DNA of 6,510 nucleotides from positions 1 through 6,510 of the forward strand of contig USKN01000108.1 in assembly GCA_900555295.1 (NCBI GenBank). Reading direction: 5' to 3'. The notes under the pieces were generated by a model. It saw only the letters and a list, made by a program, of their open reading frames with translations. It searched no databases and was not told the origin of the DNA. This document shows positions 1 through 6,420 of the stretch, one piece after another. This DNA is from an uncultured Eubacteriales bacterium. Its GTDB lineage: Bacteria > Bacillota > Clostridia > UMGS1810. The number at the start of each line of letters is the position of its first letter. The first letter of the stretch is position 1. Position numbers and translations under genes: made by a program.

Positions 1-162
1 TGTACTCTTTCTTCGGCAATAGCGTCTAATCTGGCTAAGGGAATGGACGTAAAGGAAAGTGTTAAGCTTGCTAAGGACTACGTAACCGGAGCAATTATGG
101 ACGGTCTTGACCTTGGAAGAGGACGAGGTCCATTGAATCATATGTATAAAAACATTATATAA
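1..162 (+). CDS. thiD: ThiD-type hydroxymethylpyrimidine/phosphomethylpyrimidine kinase, C-terminal fragment
   Basis: Only the last 53 codons are inside the window, read in frame from base 1 to the TAA at 160-162. The fragment opens with CTLSSAIASNLAKG, which corresponds to the GTGCTLSSAIA anion-hole and active-site stretch of the ribokinase-like ThiD/PdxK family. It continues with an amphipathic helix (VKLAKDYVTGAI) and ends near GRGRGPLNH, the family's usual GxGxGPxNH tail. ThiD phosphorylates HMP and HMP-P in cytoplasmic thiamine pyrophosphate synthesis. A pyridoxal-kinase role in the same family cannot be excluded from this piece. Four of five lysines use AAG, whereas the genes downstream use mostly AAA; the sample is small. 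The end overlaps the open frame of the next gene. Confidence 0.85.
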   Translation, partial: CTLSSAIASNLAKGMDVKESVKLAKDYVTGAIMDGLDLGRGRGPLNHMYKNII

Positions 163-1291
163 AATATTTAATAAAATAATACACGAATATTTCAGCAATG
201 CCGAATACCGAAAACTTTTCGGGTTTGATAAAATAACCGAAAAGCTTATACTTGCAAGCTACACAAACAATTATACCGTACCCATAGCGCGAATTGATAT
301 TTTTTATAACGAAAAGACGCGTGCATACGGCTTTTGCGAATTTAATACCGACGGCACAAGCGCTATGAACGAGGACCGCGAGCTTAACAACGCGGTAAAA
401 TATACCCACGTATTTAACGAATTTTCAAAGCGCTACAATTTATATACCTGCGAGCTTTTTAATTCGTGGGTAAAAGAATTTGCAAAAATATATGACGGAT
501 TTAAAGCGGAGTACGGCAAAGGCGAACTTAAAAACATAGCCATAGCCGACTTTAGCGAATGTGCAACGTCGAACGAATTTAAAATATTTAAAGAAGCATT
601 TGAAAATGCGGGGTATAATGCCGAAATTTGCGATATTACCGCACTTAAATACGACGGCAAAAACCTTTATACCGACAGCGGATTTAAAATAGACGCAATT
701 TACCGCCGTGCCGTAACGTGCGATATTATAAACCGCACAAACGAAGTAAAACCGTTTATTGACGCGGTGCTCGATAAAAACGTGTGTGTAACGGGCGACT
801 TTTTTACACAAATAATACACAACAAAATACTTTATAAAGTAATTCATATGCCGCAAACAATGTGCCTTTTAACAGATGCCGAAAAAGAATATGTTAATTT
901 ACACGTACCCTACACCGCTCAAATGACCGACGAGCTTAAAGAGCGCATTATTGCCGAAAAAGACGGCTGGATTTTAAAGCCCGAGGACTCGTACGGTTCA
1001 AAAGGCGTATATGCAGGGGTTGAGTACAATAAGCCGGATTGGAACAAAGTTATTAAAAACTTAAATTGCAGGCATTATATAGCCCAGCAGTTTTTAACAC
1101 CGTACAAAACACCCAACTTTATATACGACGGTAAAAATTTAACGGAACAAGACGTATATAACCTTACGGGTATGTTTGTATACAACGGTAATTTAAGCGG
1201 TATATACTCACGCGTTTCAAAAAGCCCCATTATTTCAACGCAGTACAGCGAAATGGCGCTTGCAACACTTTACTGTGACACAAACATTTAA
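137..1291 (+). CDS. Glutathionylspermidine-synthase-like circularly permuted ATP-grasp protein; start codon anomalous
   Basis: The frame is open from just after a TGA at 134-136 to the TAA at 1289-1291 (384 codons). The first in-frame ATG is at 365, but it lies inside the conserved block EFNTDGTSAMNEDRE (from base 338). That block matches the EYNAD-like motif of glutathionylspermidine synthases, and family-like sequence continues upstream through ARIDIFY and EYRKLFGFDK. A start at 365 would therefore remove an essential part. Further family features are IYRRAVTCDI, HNKILYKVIH and the nucleotide-binding KPEDSYGSKG (Lys codon at 977), followed by a C-terminal SRVSKSPIIS. The family makes C-N bonds through acyl phosphates. 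In Clostridia, which mostly lack glutathionylspermidine, the true substrate is unknown. No ATG, GTG or TTG is in frame between 137 and 365; see findings. Family assignment is good, but the start is unresolved and the gene may be broken at its 5' end. Confidence 0.8.
   Translation: MICIKTLYKIFNKIIHEYFSNAEYRKLFGFDKITEKLILASYTNNYTVPIARIDIFYNEKTRAYGFCEFNTDGTSAMNEDRELNNAVKYTHVFNEFSKRYNLYTCELFNSWVKEFAKIYDGFKAEYGKGELKNIAIADFSECATSNEFKIFKEAFENAGYNAEICDITALKYDGKNLYTDSGFKIDAIYRRAVTCDIINRTNEVKPFIDAVLDKNVCVTGDFFTQIIHNKILYKVIHMPQTMCLLTDAEKEYVNLHVPYTAQMTDELKERIIAEKDGWILKPEDSYGSKGVYAGVEYNKPDWNKVIKNLNCRHYIAQQFLTPYKTPNFIYDGKNLTEQDVYNLTGMFVYNGNLSGIYSRVSKSPIISTQYSEMALATLYCDTNI
145..170 (+). repeat. Imperfect 13-base tandem repeat at the start of the ATP-grasp gene
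   Basis: Two adjacent 13-base units, 145-157 and 158-170, both begin TATAAAA and end TTA, and match at 10 of 13 positions. Removing one unit would place the ATG at 142 in frame with the ATP-grasp protein, which would then begin MYKIFNKIIHEYF. The similarity could also be chance in very A/T-rich DNA. Confidence 0.45.
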
Positions 1292-1292
1292 T

Positions 1293-1321
1293 TTGACTTA
1301 CGTGTGCCTATGTAGTATAAT
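1293..1321 (+). promoter_or_regulatory. Near-consensus sigma-A promoter
   Basis: TTGACT at 1293-1298 (5 of 6 matches to the -35 consensus) is followed by exactly 17 bases and then TATAAT at 1316-1321 (6 of 6). The start point is expected near G1328. It lies just two bases after the stop of the ATP-grasp gene, so transcription of the downstream genes is largely independent of the upstream pair. Confidence 0.85.
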
Positions 1322-1327
1322 GTATAC

Positions 1328-1417
1328 GTTAGGCAAGAGGGGGTCGCCCCCGCATTGGTTTAACACAGCGAAAGCACAAATCCGTCTTTTAAAATCGGAA
1401 TTTGTATTATTTTCTTT
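1328..1417 (+). ncRNA. Putative structured small RNA or attenuator leader upstream of yqhQ
   Basis: From the predicted start at G1328 the transcript can fold back at once. GUUAGG (1328-1333) pairs with UUUAAC (1359-1364), with two G-U pairs. CAA (1334-1336) pairs with UUG (1355-1357). After small bulges, GGGGG (1339-1343) pairs with CCCCC (1347-1351) around a UCG loop. A small GC-GAAA-GC mini-hairpin follows at 1368-1375, then a terminator-like hairpin. Together with the strong promoter this outlines an RNA of about 85-90 bases. I do not recognise it as a known riboswitch, T-box or 6S RNA. It could be an autonomous sRNA or the regulated 5' leader of yqhQ-prmC. Pairings were found by eye; no energy calculation was possible. 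Confidence 0.5.
1376..1417 (+). terminator. Terminator-like hairpin with U-rich tail in the yqhQ leader
   Basis: ACAAATCCG (1376-1384) pairs with CGGAATTTGT (1396-1405), giving nine base pairs with one bulged A and an 11-base loop. The tail ATTATTTTCTTT follows directly. The stem is moderate and the U tract interrupted, so termination is probably partial. The yqhQ ribosome site starts about ten bases further on, as expected for an attenuator. Confidence 0.55.
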
Positions 1418-1426
1418 CGGCTAAAC

Positions 1427-1432
1427 AAGGAG
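1427..1432 (+). promoter_or_regulatory. Ribosome binding site deciding the yqhQ start
   Basis: AAGGAG lies 11 bases before ATG 1444. The frame is open further upstream to a TTG at 1402 and includes a GTG at 1432, but the TTG sits inside the terminator-like hairpin and precedes this site, so ATG 1444 is preferred. Confidence 0.8.
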
Positions 1433-1443
1433 TGAAAAAAAGA

Positions 1444-2412
1444 ATGGATAAAAACACAGATATAAATTGTATAAAAAAAGAGTGTCATATTACCTCAATC
1501 GGCGGTCAGGCAGTTATGGAGGGAATTATGATGCGCGGTCCCCAAAAAATTGCAACCGCGGTAAGAAAGGCAAGCGGTGAAATTATTATAGACGAAAAAC
1601 CCGTAAACTCGGTTATTGCCAAAAGCAAAATTTTAAAACTGCCCATTATACGCGGTGTTATTTCGTTTTTTGAATCTATGATAACAGGTGTAAAATGCCT
1701 TATGTTTTCGGCAGACCAATACGATTTTGATGACGGCGATACATACGAGCCGTCAAAAATAGAAAAATGGCTTGACGATAAATTCGGCGACAAAGTAAAA
1801 GATATTGCAATTTATTTTTCGGTATTGGTTTCATTGTGTTTCAGTATACTTTTGTTTTTTATTCTGCCAAATTTTTTGGTTGGTTTTGCACGTCACGCAA
1901 TTACAAACAATGTTGTACTTAACCTTATTGAGGGTGTTGTAAGAATTATTATATTTTTATCGTACCTTGCGCTTGTGTCACGTATGAAAGATATACAGCG
2001 CGTGTTTGAATATCACGGTGCCGAGCACAAAACAATTGCGGCATATGAGGCAGATGAAGAACTTACGCCCGAAAATGCAAAAAAATATCCGCGCCTGCAC
2101 CCCAGATGCGGAACAAGCTTTTTGCTTATTGTAATGGTTATAAGTATTATTTTCTTTTCGTTTTTAAAGTGGGATAACATATACGAGCGTATTATAATGC
2201 GCCTGTTGCTTTTACCCGTTGTTGCAGGCGTGTCGTACGAAATAATTAAATTTGCCGGCAGAAGCACATCCAAAGTTGTACGTGTGCTTACAATGCCGGG
2301 ACTGTGGCTGCAAAAACTTACAACAAGAGAACCCGATTTAAGCCAGCTTGAAGTTGCAATTGCTGCACTCAAAGCTGTACTTACGGGCAATAAAGAGGAC
2401 GATAAATGGTAA
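1444..2412 (+). CDS. yqhQ: YqhQ-like DUF1385 membrane protein
   Basis: This 322-residue protein has the length usual for the DUF1385/YqhQ family. It contains the signature IGGQAVMEGIMMRGP (residues 19-33), YHGAEHKT (about 190-197) and HPRCGTSF (219-226). The conserved His, Glu and Cys in these motifs underlie the family's usual label of putative metal-dependent enzyme; no reaction is established to my knowledge. At least three or four hydrophobic spans follow the soluble N-terminal part: about 121-148, 156-181, 226-242 and 250-275, so it is an integral membrane protein. Its stop overlaps the prmC start by 7 bases, indicating translational coupling. In many Firmicutes yqhQ lies between rpmE and prmC; no rpmE is seen here. 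It is transcribed from the promoter at 1293 through the structured leader. Confidence 0.92.
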   Translation: MDKNTDINCIKKECHITSIGGQAVMEGIMMRGPQKIATAVRKASGEIIIDEKPVNSVIAKSKILKLPIIRGVISFFESMITGVKCLMFSADQYDFDDGDTYEPSKIEKWLDDKFGDKVKDIAIYFSVLVSLCFSILLFFILPNFLVGFARHAITNNVVLNLIEGVVRIIIFLSYLALVSRMKDIQRVFEYHGAEHKTIAAYEADEELTPENAKKYPRLHPRCGTSFLLIVMVISIIFFSFLKWDNIYERIIMRLLLLPVVAGVSYEIIKFAGRSTSKVVRVLTMPGLWLQKLTTREPDLSQLEVAIAALKAVLTGNKEDDKW

Positions 2413-3290
2413 AAAAAAATAACGGCTTTACAATAAAAGAGGCGCTTGTATACGGACGTGATATGCTTACAGATGTATGCGAAAATTCACTGCTCGACTG
2501 CTATACTCTGCTTGAATACACACTCTCCTGCGACAGAATATATATAACCGTTCATTCAAACGATAAACTCACGGAGGAGCAAACAGCCAAATTTTTTGAA
2601 TGTTTAAACCGCCGAAAAAACAATGAACCCGTAAGCTACATTACAGGCAAAAAAGAGTTTATGTCACTTGAGTTTAAAGTAAACAAAAATGTACTTATAC
2701 CGCGTCCTGAAACCGAAATGCTTGCCGAATTTGTAACAGATTACGTAAATAGCATAAATAGCGCTCTGCCCGTTGAAATTTTGGATATATGCACGGGGTC
2801 GGGAGCAATTGCCGTATCGGTAAAGCATTATTTAAAAGAAAAGGCAAATGTTACGGCACTCGATATAAGCGATAAAGCGCTTGATACGGCAAAAGAAAAC
2901 GCATTGTACAATAATGTACGAGTTAAATTTTTAAAGGCGGACGCACTTAAACCGCTTAAACTTAACAAAATGTTTGATGTTATTGTGTCAAATCCGCCGT
3001 ATATAGAAAATAACGTTATACCTACTCTTGAAAAAGACGTAAAAAATTTTGAACCGCACATAGCATTGGACGGCGGATGCGACGGGTTAAACTTTTACAG
3101 AGCAATATGCCGAAACTCGGATTGCTGCTTTAAAAGCGGTGCGGTTGCCGTATTTGAAATAGGATATAATCAGGGAAAAACCGTTTCCGATATACTAAAA
3201 GAAAAGTTTTGTAATATAAAAGTACACAAAGATTTATTCGGCAACGACAGAATGGTGACTGCCGTTAAAAAAGGAGTTTTAAATGCTTAA
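2406..3290 (+). CDS. prmC: Peptide chain release factor N5-glutamine methyltransferase (PrmC/HemK)
   Basis: PrmC methylates the glutamine of the GGQ motif of release factors RF1 and RF2 using S-adenosylmethionine, in the cytoplasm. The 294 residues match the family length. An N-terminal helical part includes EPVSYITGKKEFMSLEFKV and the family hallmark VLIPRPETEML. The Rossmann SAM site is ILDICTGSGAIAVS (D127 to G133 region), and the catalytic NPPY is residues 196-199. IALDGGCDGLNFYRAI follows, and the C-terminus carries the usual FGNDRMV. The start at ATG 2406 has AGAGG 7 bases upstream (2394-2398) and overlaps yqhQ; the stop overlaps the next gene by 8 bases. The substrate gene prfA, often adjacent, does not follow directly here. 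Confidence 0.97.
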   Translation: MVKKNNGFTIKEALVYGRDMLTDVCENSLLDCYTLLEYTLSCDRIYITVHSNDKLTEEQTAKFFECLNRRKNNEPVSYITGKKEFMSLEFKVNKNVLIPRPETEMLAEFVTDYVNSINSALPVEILDICTGSGAIAVSVKHYLKEKANVTALDISDKALDTAKENALYNNVRVKFLKADALKPLKLNKMFDVIVSNPPYIENNVIPTLEKDVKNFEPHIALDGGCDGLNFYRAICRNSDCCFKSGAVAVFEIGYNQGKTVSDILKEKFCNIKVHKDLFGNDRMVTAVKKGVLNA

Positions 3291-4134
3291 TAATAATTTA
3301 AAAACCAAATTAATATGTATAATAACTTCGTTTGTTTTGCTGTGCTTTGTACCGCTTGCGGCAAATGCCGAGGACTCGGTGTGCGTGCCCGTGCTTATGT
3401 ACCACGCGGTATCGGACGATACCCAAAACCCGTACGCAATATCGCCCGCACTTTTTGAAACGCATATAAGCTCACTTTTAAATGACGGTTACACACCCGT
3501 TTTTTTAAGCGAACTTTGCGATTATGTTGAAAACGGCAAAGCGCTTCCCCAAAAACCTGTTTGTATCACGTTTGACGACGGATATCTCGATAACTACACA
3601 ACGGCTTTTCCCATTTTAAAAAAATACAATGCAAAGGCAACAATATTTATTATAGGCGTATCGGTGGGAAAAAGCAAATACAAAGATACAACCTATACCA
3701 TGAATCCGCATTTCGGGTATAACGAAGCACGCGAAATGCTGGCAAGCAAACTTGTGGATATTCAGTCGCACACATACGATATGCATCAATGGGCGCCGTA
3801 TGAGGGTACCGCCCCGCGGGAGAACATATTAAGGCTGAACGGCGAAAGCGTTATGGATTATATACTTCACCTGCGTGACGATATAGGCAAAAGCAAAAGC
3901 AAAATAGAGGGCGAGTTTGGCAGTAAAATGTATGCGCTTGCCTACCCCGGCGGACGTTACGACAGTATAAGCGAGCTTACACTTCACTCAATGGGCGTAA
4001 AAGTTACGCTTGCAACCACAATGGGTGTAAATTACATAAAGCAGGGTGATAAAACAACGCTTTATAAAATGAACCGTTTTAATATGAACAGTGATGTTAC
4101 ATATGATGTGCTTATGCAAATGATTGGGAGATAG
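3283..4134 (+). CDS. Secreted polysaccharide deacetylase, NodB/CE4 family
   Basis: A 283-residue exported protein. A signal peptide spans residues 1-29 (basic NNNLKTK, a hydrophobic core, then AANA before ED), with no lipobox. The CE4 motifs are all present: PVLMYHAV near the mature N-terminus; TFDDGY (96-101) with the catalytic base and metal Asp D98/D99; SHTYDMH (162-168) supplying metal ligands H163 and H168; and YPGGRYD (221-227). Such enzymes remove acetyl groups from N-acetylated sugars, typically in peptidoglycan or a surface polysaccharide; the exact substrate cannot be read from the sequence. The start at ATG 3283 has AAGGAG (3271-3276) at 6 bases and overlaps prmC. The segment between TFDDGY and SHTYDMH carries an extra FGYNEAREM stretch that acts as the usual helix. 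Catalytically it looks intact. Confidence 0.93.
   Translation: MLNNNLKTKLICIITSFVLLCFVPLAANAEDSVCVPVLMYHAVSDDTQNPYAISPALFETHISSLLNDGYTPVFLSELCDYVENGKALPQKPVCITFDDGYLDNYTTAFPILKKYNAKATIFIIGVSVGKSKYKDTTYTMNPHFGYNEAREMLASKLVDIQSHTYDMHQWAPYEGTAPRENILRLNGESVMDYILHLRDDIGKSKSKIEGEFGSKMYALAYPGGRYDSISELTLHSMGVKVTLATTMGVNYIKQGDKTTLYKMNRFNMNSDVTYDVLMQMIGR
4126..4130 (+). promoter_or_regulatory. Ribosome binding site deciding the start of the large secreted protein
   Basis: GGGAG lies 9 bases before ATG 4140 but only 3 bases before the alternative GTG at 4134, which overlaps the previous stop as TAGTG. The ATG is therefore the better start, giving 747 residues. Confidence 0.65.
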
Positions 4135-4139
4135 TGCGT

Positions 4140-6383
4140 ATGAAAACTAATTTTAAACTCAAATATGCAATATGTATGCTGTGTATTGCGCTTATAACCG
4201 TATCTGCCTCATATGCTATGGCAGATACCAAAACTTACGCCGATGTTAATTCTTATGAATATTACGCAAAGGGCGAAAATACGCTTGAACTTTCGCTTGA
4301 GGCACTCATTAAACGTATTTTTATGTTAAGCGGCTCAAAAAATTATAAAAACGTATCCCGCGAAAAAATTGCGGACGTTATGTATAAAAACAATAAATTG
4401 GCAGATATCTTTGTGTACGAAAAAAACAAAATAAAATCGGAATATCTTTCTACATCGGCACGCGAACGCAAAAAAAAAATTTGTACTTTGCTTGACGGGC
4501 ACAAAGAGGGCATTGTATTGTACGACGGCAAAGACGCGGTGCTTATTTGCGATTATTATACCGACGGTGAAGATATAAAATTTATGTGTATCGACCCAAA
4601 TGTAAAATCTCCGTCGGGGCGGTTTGAAATTGAATTTTCTCAATTTAATGCAGATAAGGCAAAAATGTGTTTTTACTGCGACAAAGGCATAACCGATATA
4701 ACACCGCTTGAACAGGAAAGTGAAAACGACGGCGGCAAAGATACGGCCTGCATTACGTTTAATACACTCGGTGGCAGTGCGGTTAGCCCGCAAACGGTAA
4801 AAACCGATACTCTGTTTAACCTTACCGGCTCCCAACCGCAAAAAGACGGATATGTTTTTAAAGGCTGGTCGGACAGCGAAAAGAAAACAACCGTATCGTT
4901 TATCGGCGGCGACGTATACAAAATATATGCGGATATAACTCTTTATGCGGTTTACGAAAAAGCCGAAACCGAAATAAAAAGCAAAAAATACAATGTAACG
5001 TTTTGCGACGGCGATACGGTTTTGTATACAAAGGAAATAAACTCCGATAAAAACACGTATGTAAAATTTGAAGGTGACATTCCGCAAAAAGACGGATACA
5101 CATTTATAGGCTGGCAGGCGGGCATTTACGGCGAAAACCTTTTGCACCCGTCATACGAAATTATAACCGTAAACGGTGAAAAAAGCTTTAATGCGGTATG
5201 GAAAAAGGACGGAATCTGCACAATTGCATACAGCGCCGACAAGTGTGAAGACAAAATGTATAAACAAGTGGTAAAAAAAGGCGAAAACGCATATGTAACC
5301 AACATTATACCTCACCGTACGGGATTTGTTTTTAAAGGCTGGCAAACCAAAAACGGACAAAGTTATATGCCGGGAAATACAATAACACCGCAAAACGATA
5401 TTGTATTATATGCGATGTGGGAAAGCGGAAATGCCGAAATTATGCTGAATACGCAAAAGAGTGCATACAGTGCGGACGAAAGCGTTAATCTTAATTTTAC
5501 CGATAAAAATTATTCGGCACAAAACAAATATACATACAAGGTTAAAAATCTTTTTACCGATGTATACGACACCGTGCAAAACACACAATATGTAAAATCT
5601 CTGCCGCAAGGGCAATACTCGGCAACGGTTGAGAGCAGTTTAAACGGTGTTACACGCGTAAGCAATACAGTATATTTTTCGGTATATGCAAAAGATGATG
5701 ACGAAAACATAAAAGTATACGTAAACGGCAAAAAACTTGTATTTGACGTACAGCCGTTTGTTGACAATTCGCTTACATTTGTGCCTATGCGCGCACCGCT
5801 TGAAGCACTCGGAGCGTACATACATTGGAACGATGCCGAAAAAGCGGTAAGCGCAATACTCGGCAAAACAACGTTAAAATTTACCGTAAACAAATATGTT
5901 TATTATAAAAACGGCGAACAAATAAGCACAGCCGTGTGTCCGCAAAATAAAGACGGCAGAGTGTTTTTGCCCCTGCGTGTGGCGGCTGAAAGCTTTGGAT
6001 GCCGCGTTGATTGGGAACCTGTAACAAAAAGCGTTTACATTTATTCGGCGGATGACGGTATTGAGGAGGAAAACGCATACACCGTAAATAATGCGTCCGG
6101 CGGCAATATATGGATAATTAAATGCGTTGATAAAATAAACGGATATTACGAAATACGTTCGTTTACCGACGGCAAATATTTAAGCGCAAAAGATTTTTAC
6201 GCTCAAAAAAACACAGACGTTGTATTAACGCAAAGCGGAGGGTATACGGCGGCATTATGGAAAATATATGACGGTGAAAACGGAAAAATAATAAAAAGCG
6301 CCGCCGCAAATTTGTATTTGGATATAACCGATATGAAACTTACCGCCGAAAAATGCGAATACAAATTAACCGCCGAAACGTAA
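4140..6383 (+). CDS. Secreted multidomain protein: degenerate C39-like domain, three InlB-type repeats, copper amine oxidase N-like and ricin-type domains
   Basis: Read from ATG 4140 the protein has 747 residues. Residues 1-28 are a signal peptide (ending AMA before DTK). Residues about 45-175 resemble the C39-like cysteine peptidase fold of Clostridial surface proteins: ENTLELSLEALIKR, then GHKEGIVLYDGKDAVLICDY (120-139) and a closing IDP with D152. The expected catalytic Cys (near N47) and His (D132) are replaced, so it is probably inactive. Three InlB B-type repeats follow (about 203-274, 283-356 and 358-428), each with a DGY/GF-x-F-x-GW core and a final YAVY, NAVW or YAMW. A beta-rich linker spans 431-520. 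A copper-amine-oxidase-N-like region spans 524-635 with two FVPMR/FLPLR motifs. A ricin-type beta-trefoil-like end spans about 646-747 (YEIRSFTDGKYLSA, ALWKI, NLYLDI). No sortase motif or transmembrane anchor is seen. A cell-surface or matrix binding role is inferred. The gene is 5 bases downstream of the deacetylase and probably cotranscribed. Confidence 0.88.
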   Translation: MKTNFKLKYAICMLCIALITVSASYAMADTKTYADVNSYEYYAKGENTLELSLEALIKRIFMLSGSKNYKNVSREKIADVMYKNNKLADIFVYEKNKIKSEYLSTSARERKKKICTLLDGHKEGIVLYDGKDAVLICDYYTDGEDIKFMCIDPNVKSPSGRFEIEFSQFNADKAKMCFYCDKGITDITPLEQESENDGGKDTACITFNTLGGSAVSPQTVKTDTLFNLTGSQPQKDGYVFKGWSDSEKKTTVSFIGGDVYKIYADITLYAVYEKAETEIKSKKYNVTFCDGDTVLYTKEINSDKNTYVKFEGDIPQKDGYTFIGWQAGIYGENLLHPSYEIITVNGEKSFNAVWKKDGICTIAYSADKCEDKMYKQVVKKGENAYVTNIIPHRTGFVFKGWQTKNGQSYMPGNTITPQNDIVLYAMWESGNAEIMLNTQKSAYSADESVNLNFTDKNYSAQNKYTYKVKNLFTDVYDTVQNTQYVKSLPQGQYSATVESSLNGVTRVSNTVYFSVYAKDDDENIKVYVNGKKLVFDVQPFVDNSLTFVPMRAPLEALGAYIHWNDAEKAVSAILGKTTLKFTVNKYVYYKNGEQISTAVCPQNKDGRVFLPLRVAAESFGCRVDWEPVTKSVYIYSADDGIEEENAYTVNNASGGNIWIIKCVDKINGYYEIRSFTDGKYLSAKDFYAQKNTDVVLTQSGGYTAALWKIYDGENGKIIKSAAANLYLDITDMKLTAEKCEYKLTAET
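4836..4868 (+). repeat. Direct repeat unit, InlB repeat 1 core
   Basis: The 17-base CCGCAAAAAGACGGATA at 4836-4852 recurs exactly at 5082-5098. The 16-base TGTTTTTAAAGGCTGG at 4853-4868 recurs exactly at 5327-5342. Both encode the QKDGY and FKGW core of the InlB-type repeats and keep codon phase (246 and 474 bases apart). The identity at DNA level suggests duplication within the gene. Confidence 0.8.
5082..5098 (+). repeat. Direct repeat unit, InlB repeat 2 core
   Basis: Exact second copy of the 17-base element at 4836-4852, encoding PQKDGY in the second InlB-type repeat. Confidence 0.8.
5327..5342 (+). repeat. Direct repeat unit, InlB repeat 3 core
   Basis: Exact second copy of the 16-base element at 4853-4868, encoding VFKGW in the third InlB-type repeat. 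Confidence 0.75.
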
Positions 6384-6420
6384 TAAAAAAATAAAAACAA
6401 ATAAAAAAAGTAAAAAAATA

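Noticed and set aside
155..856. Minus-strand frames at 155-409 and 440-856
   Set aside because: They lie antisense to the ATP-grasp gene, whose own frame carries clear family motifs throughout. They show no recognisable domains.
1339..1351. GGGGG-TCG-CCCCC hairpin as terminator of the ATP-grasp gene
   Set aside because: It is not followed by a U-run and lies downstream of a strong promoter, as part of a larger fold starting at the predicted transcript start. It is better seen as part of the leader or small RNA.
1402..1443. Extension of yqhQ to the TTG at 1402
   Set aside because: The extension lies within the terminator-like hairpin and precedes the AAGGAG at 1427. The encoded residues match no family sequence, and the ATG at 1444 has correct spacing.
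4335..5147. Long open frame of 270 codons on the minus strand
   Set aside because: It lies wholly inside the large secreted protein gene, is rich in Phe/Tyr/Arg/Cys as expected from the complement of A-rich coding DNA, shows no family motif and has no plausible ribosome site. It is a shadow frame.
6384..6420. A-rich tract after the secreted protein gene as a terminator
   Set aside because: There is no GC-containing stem and the tract is A-rich on the + strand, so it would not work as an intrinsic terminator for the upstream gene. A T-rich reading on the minus strand has no gene to serve.
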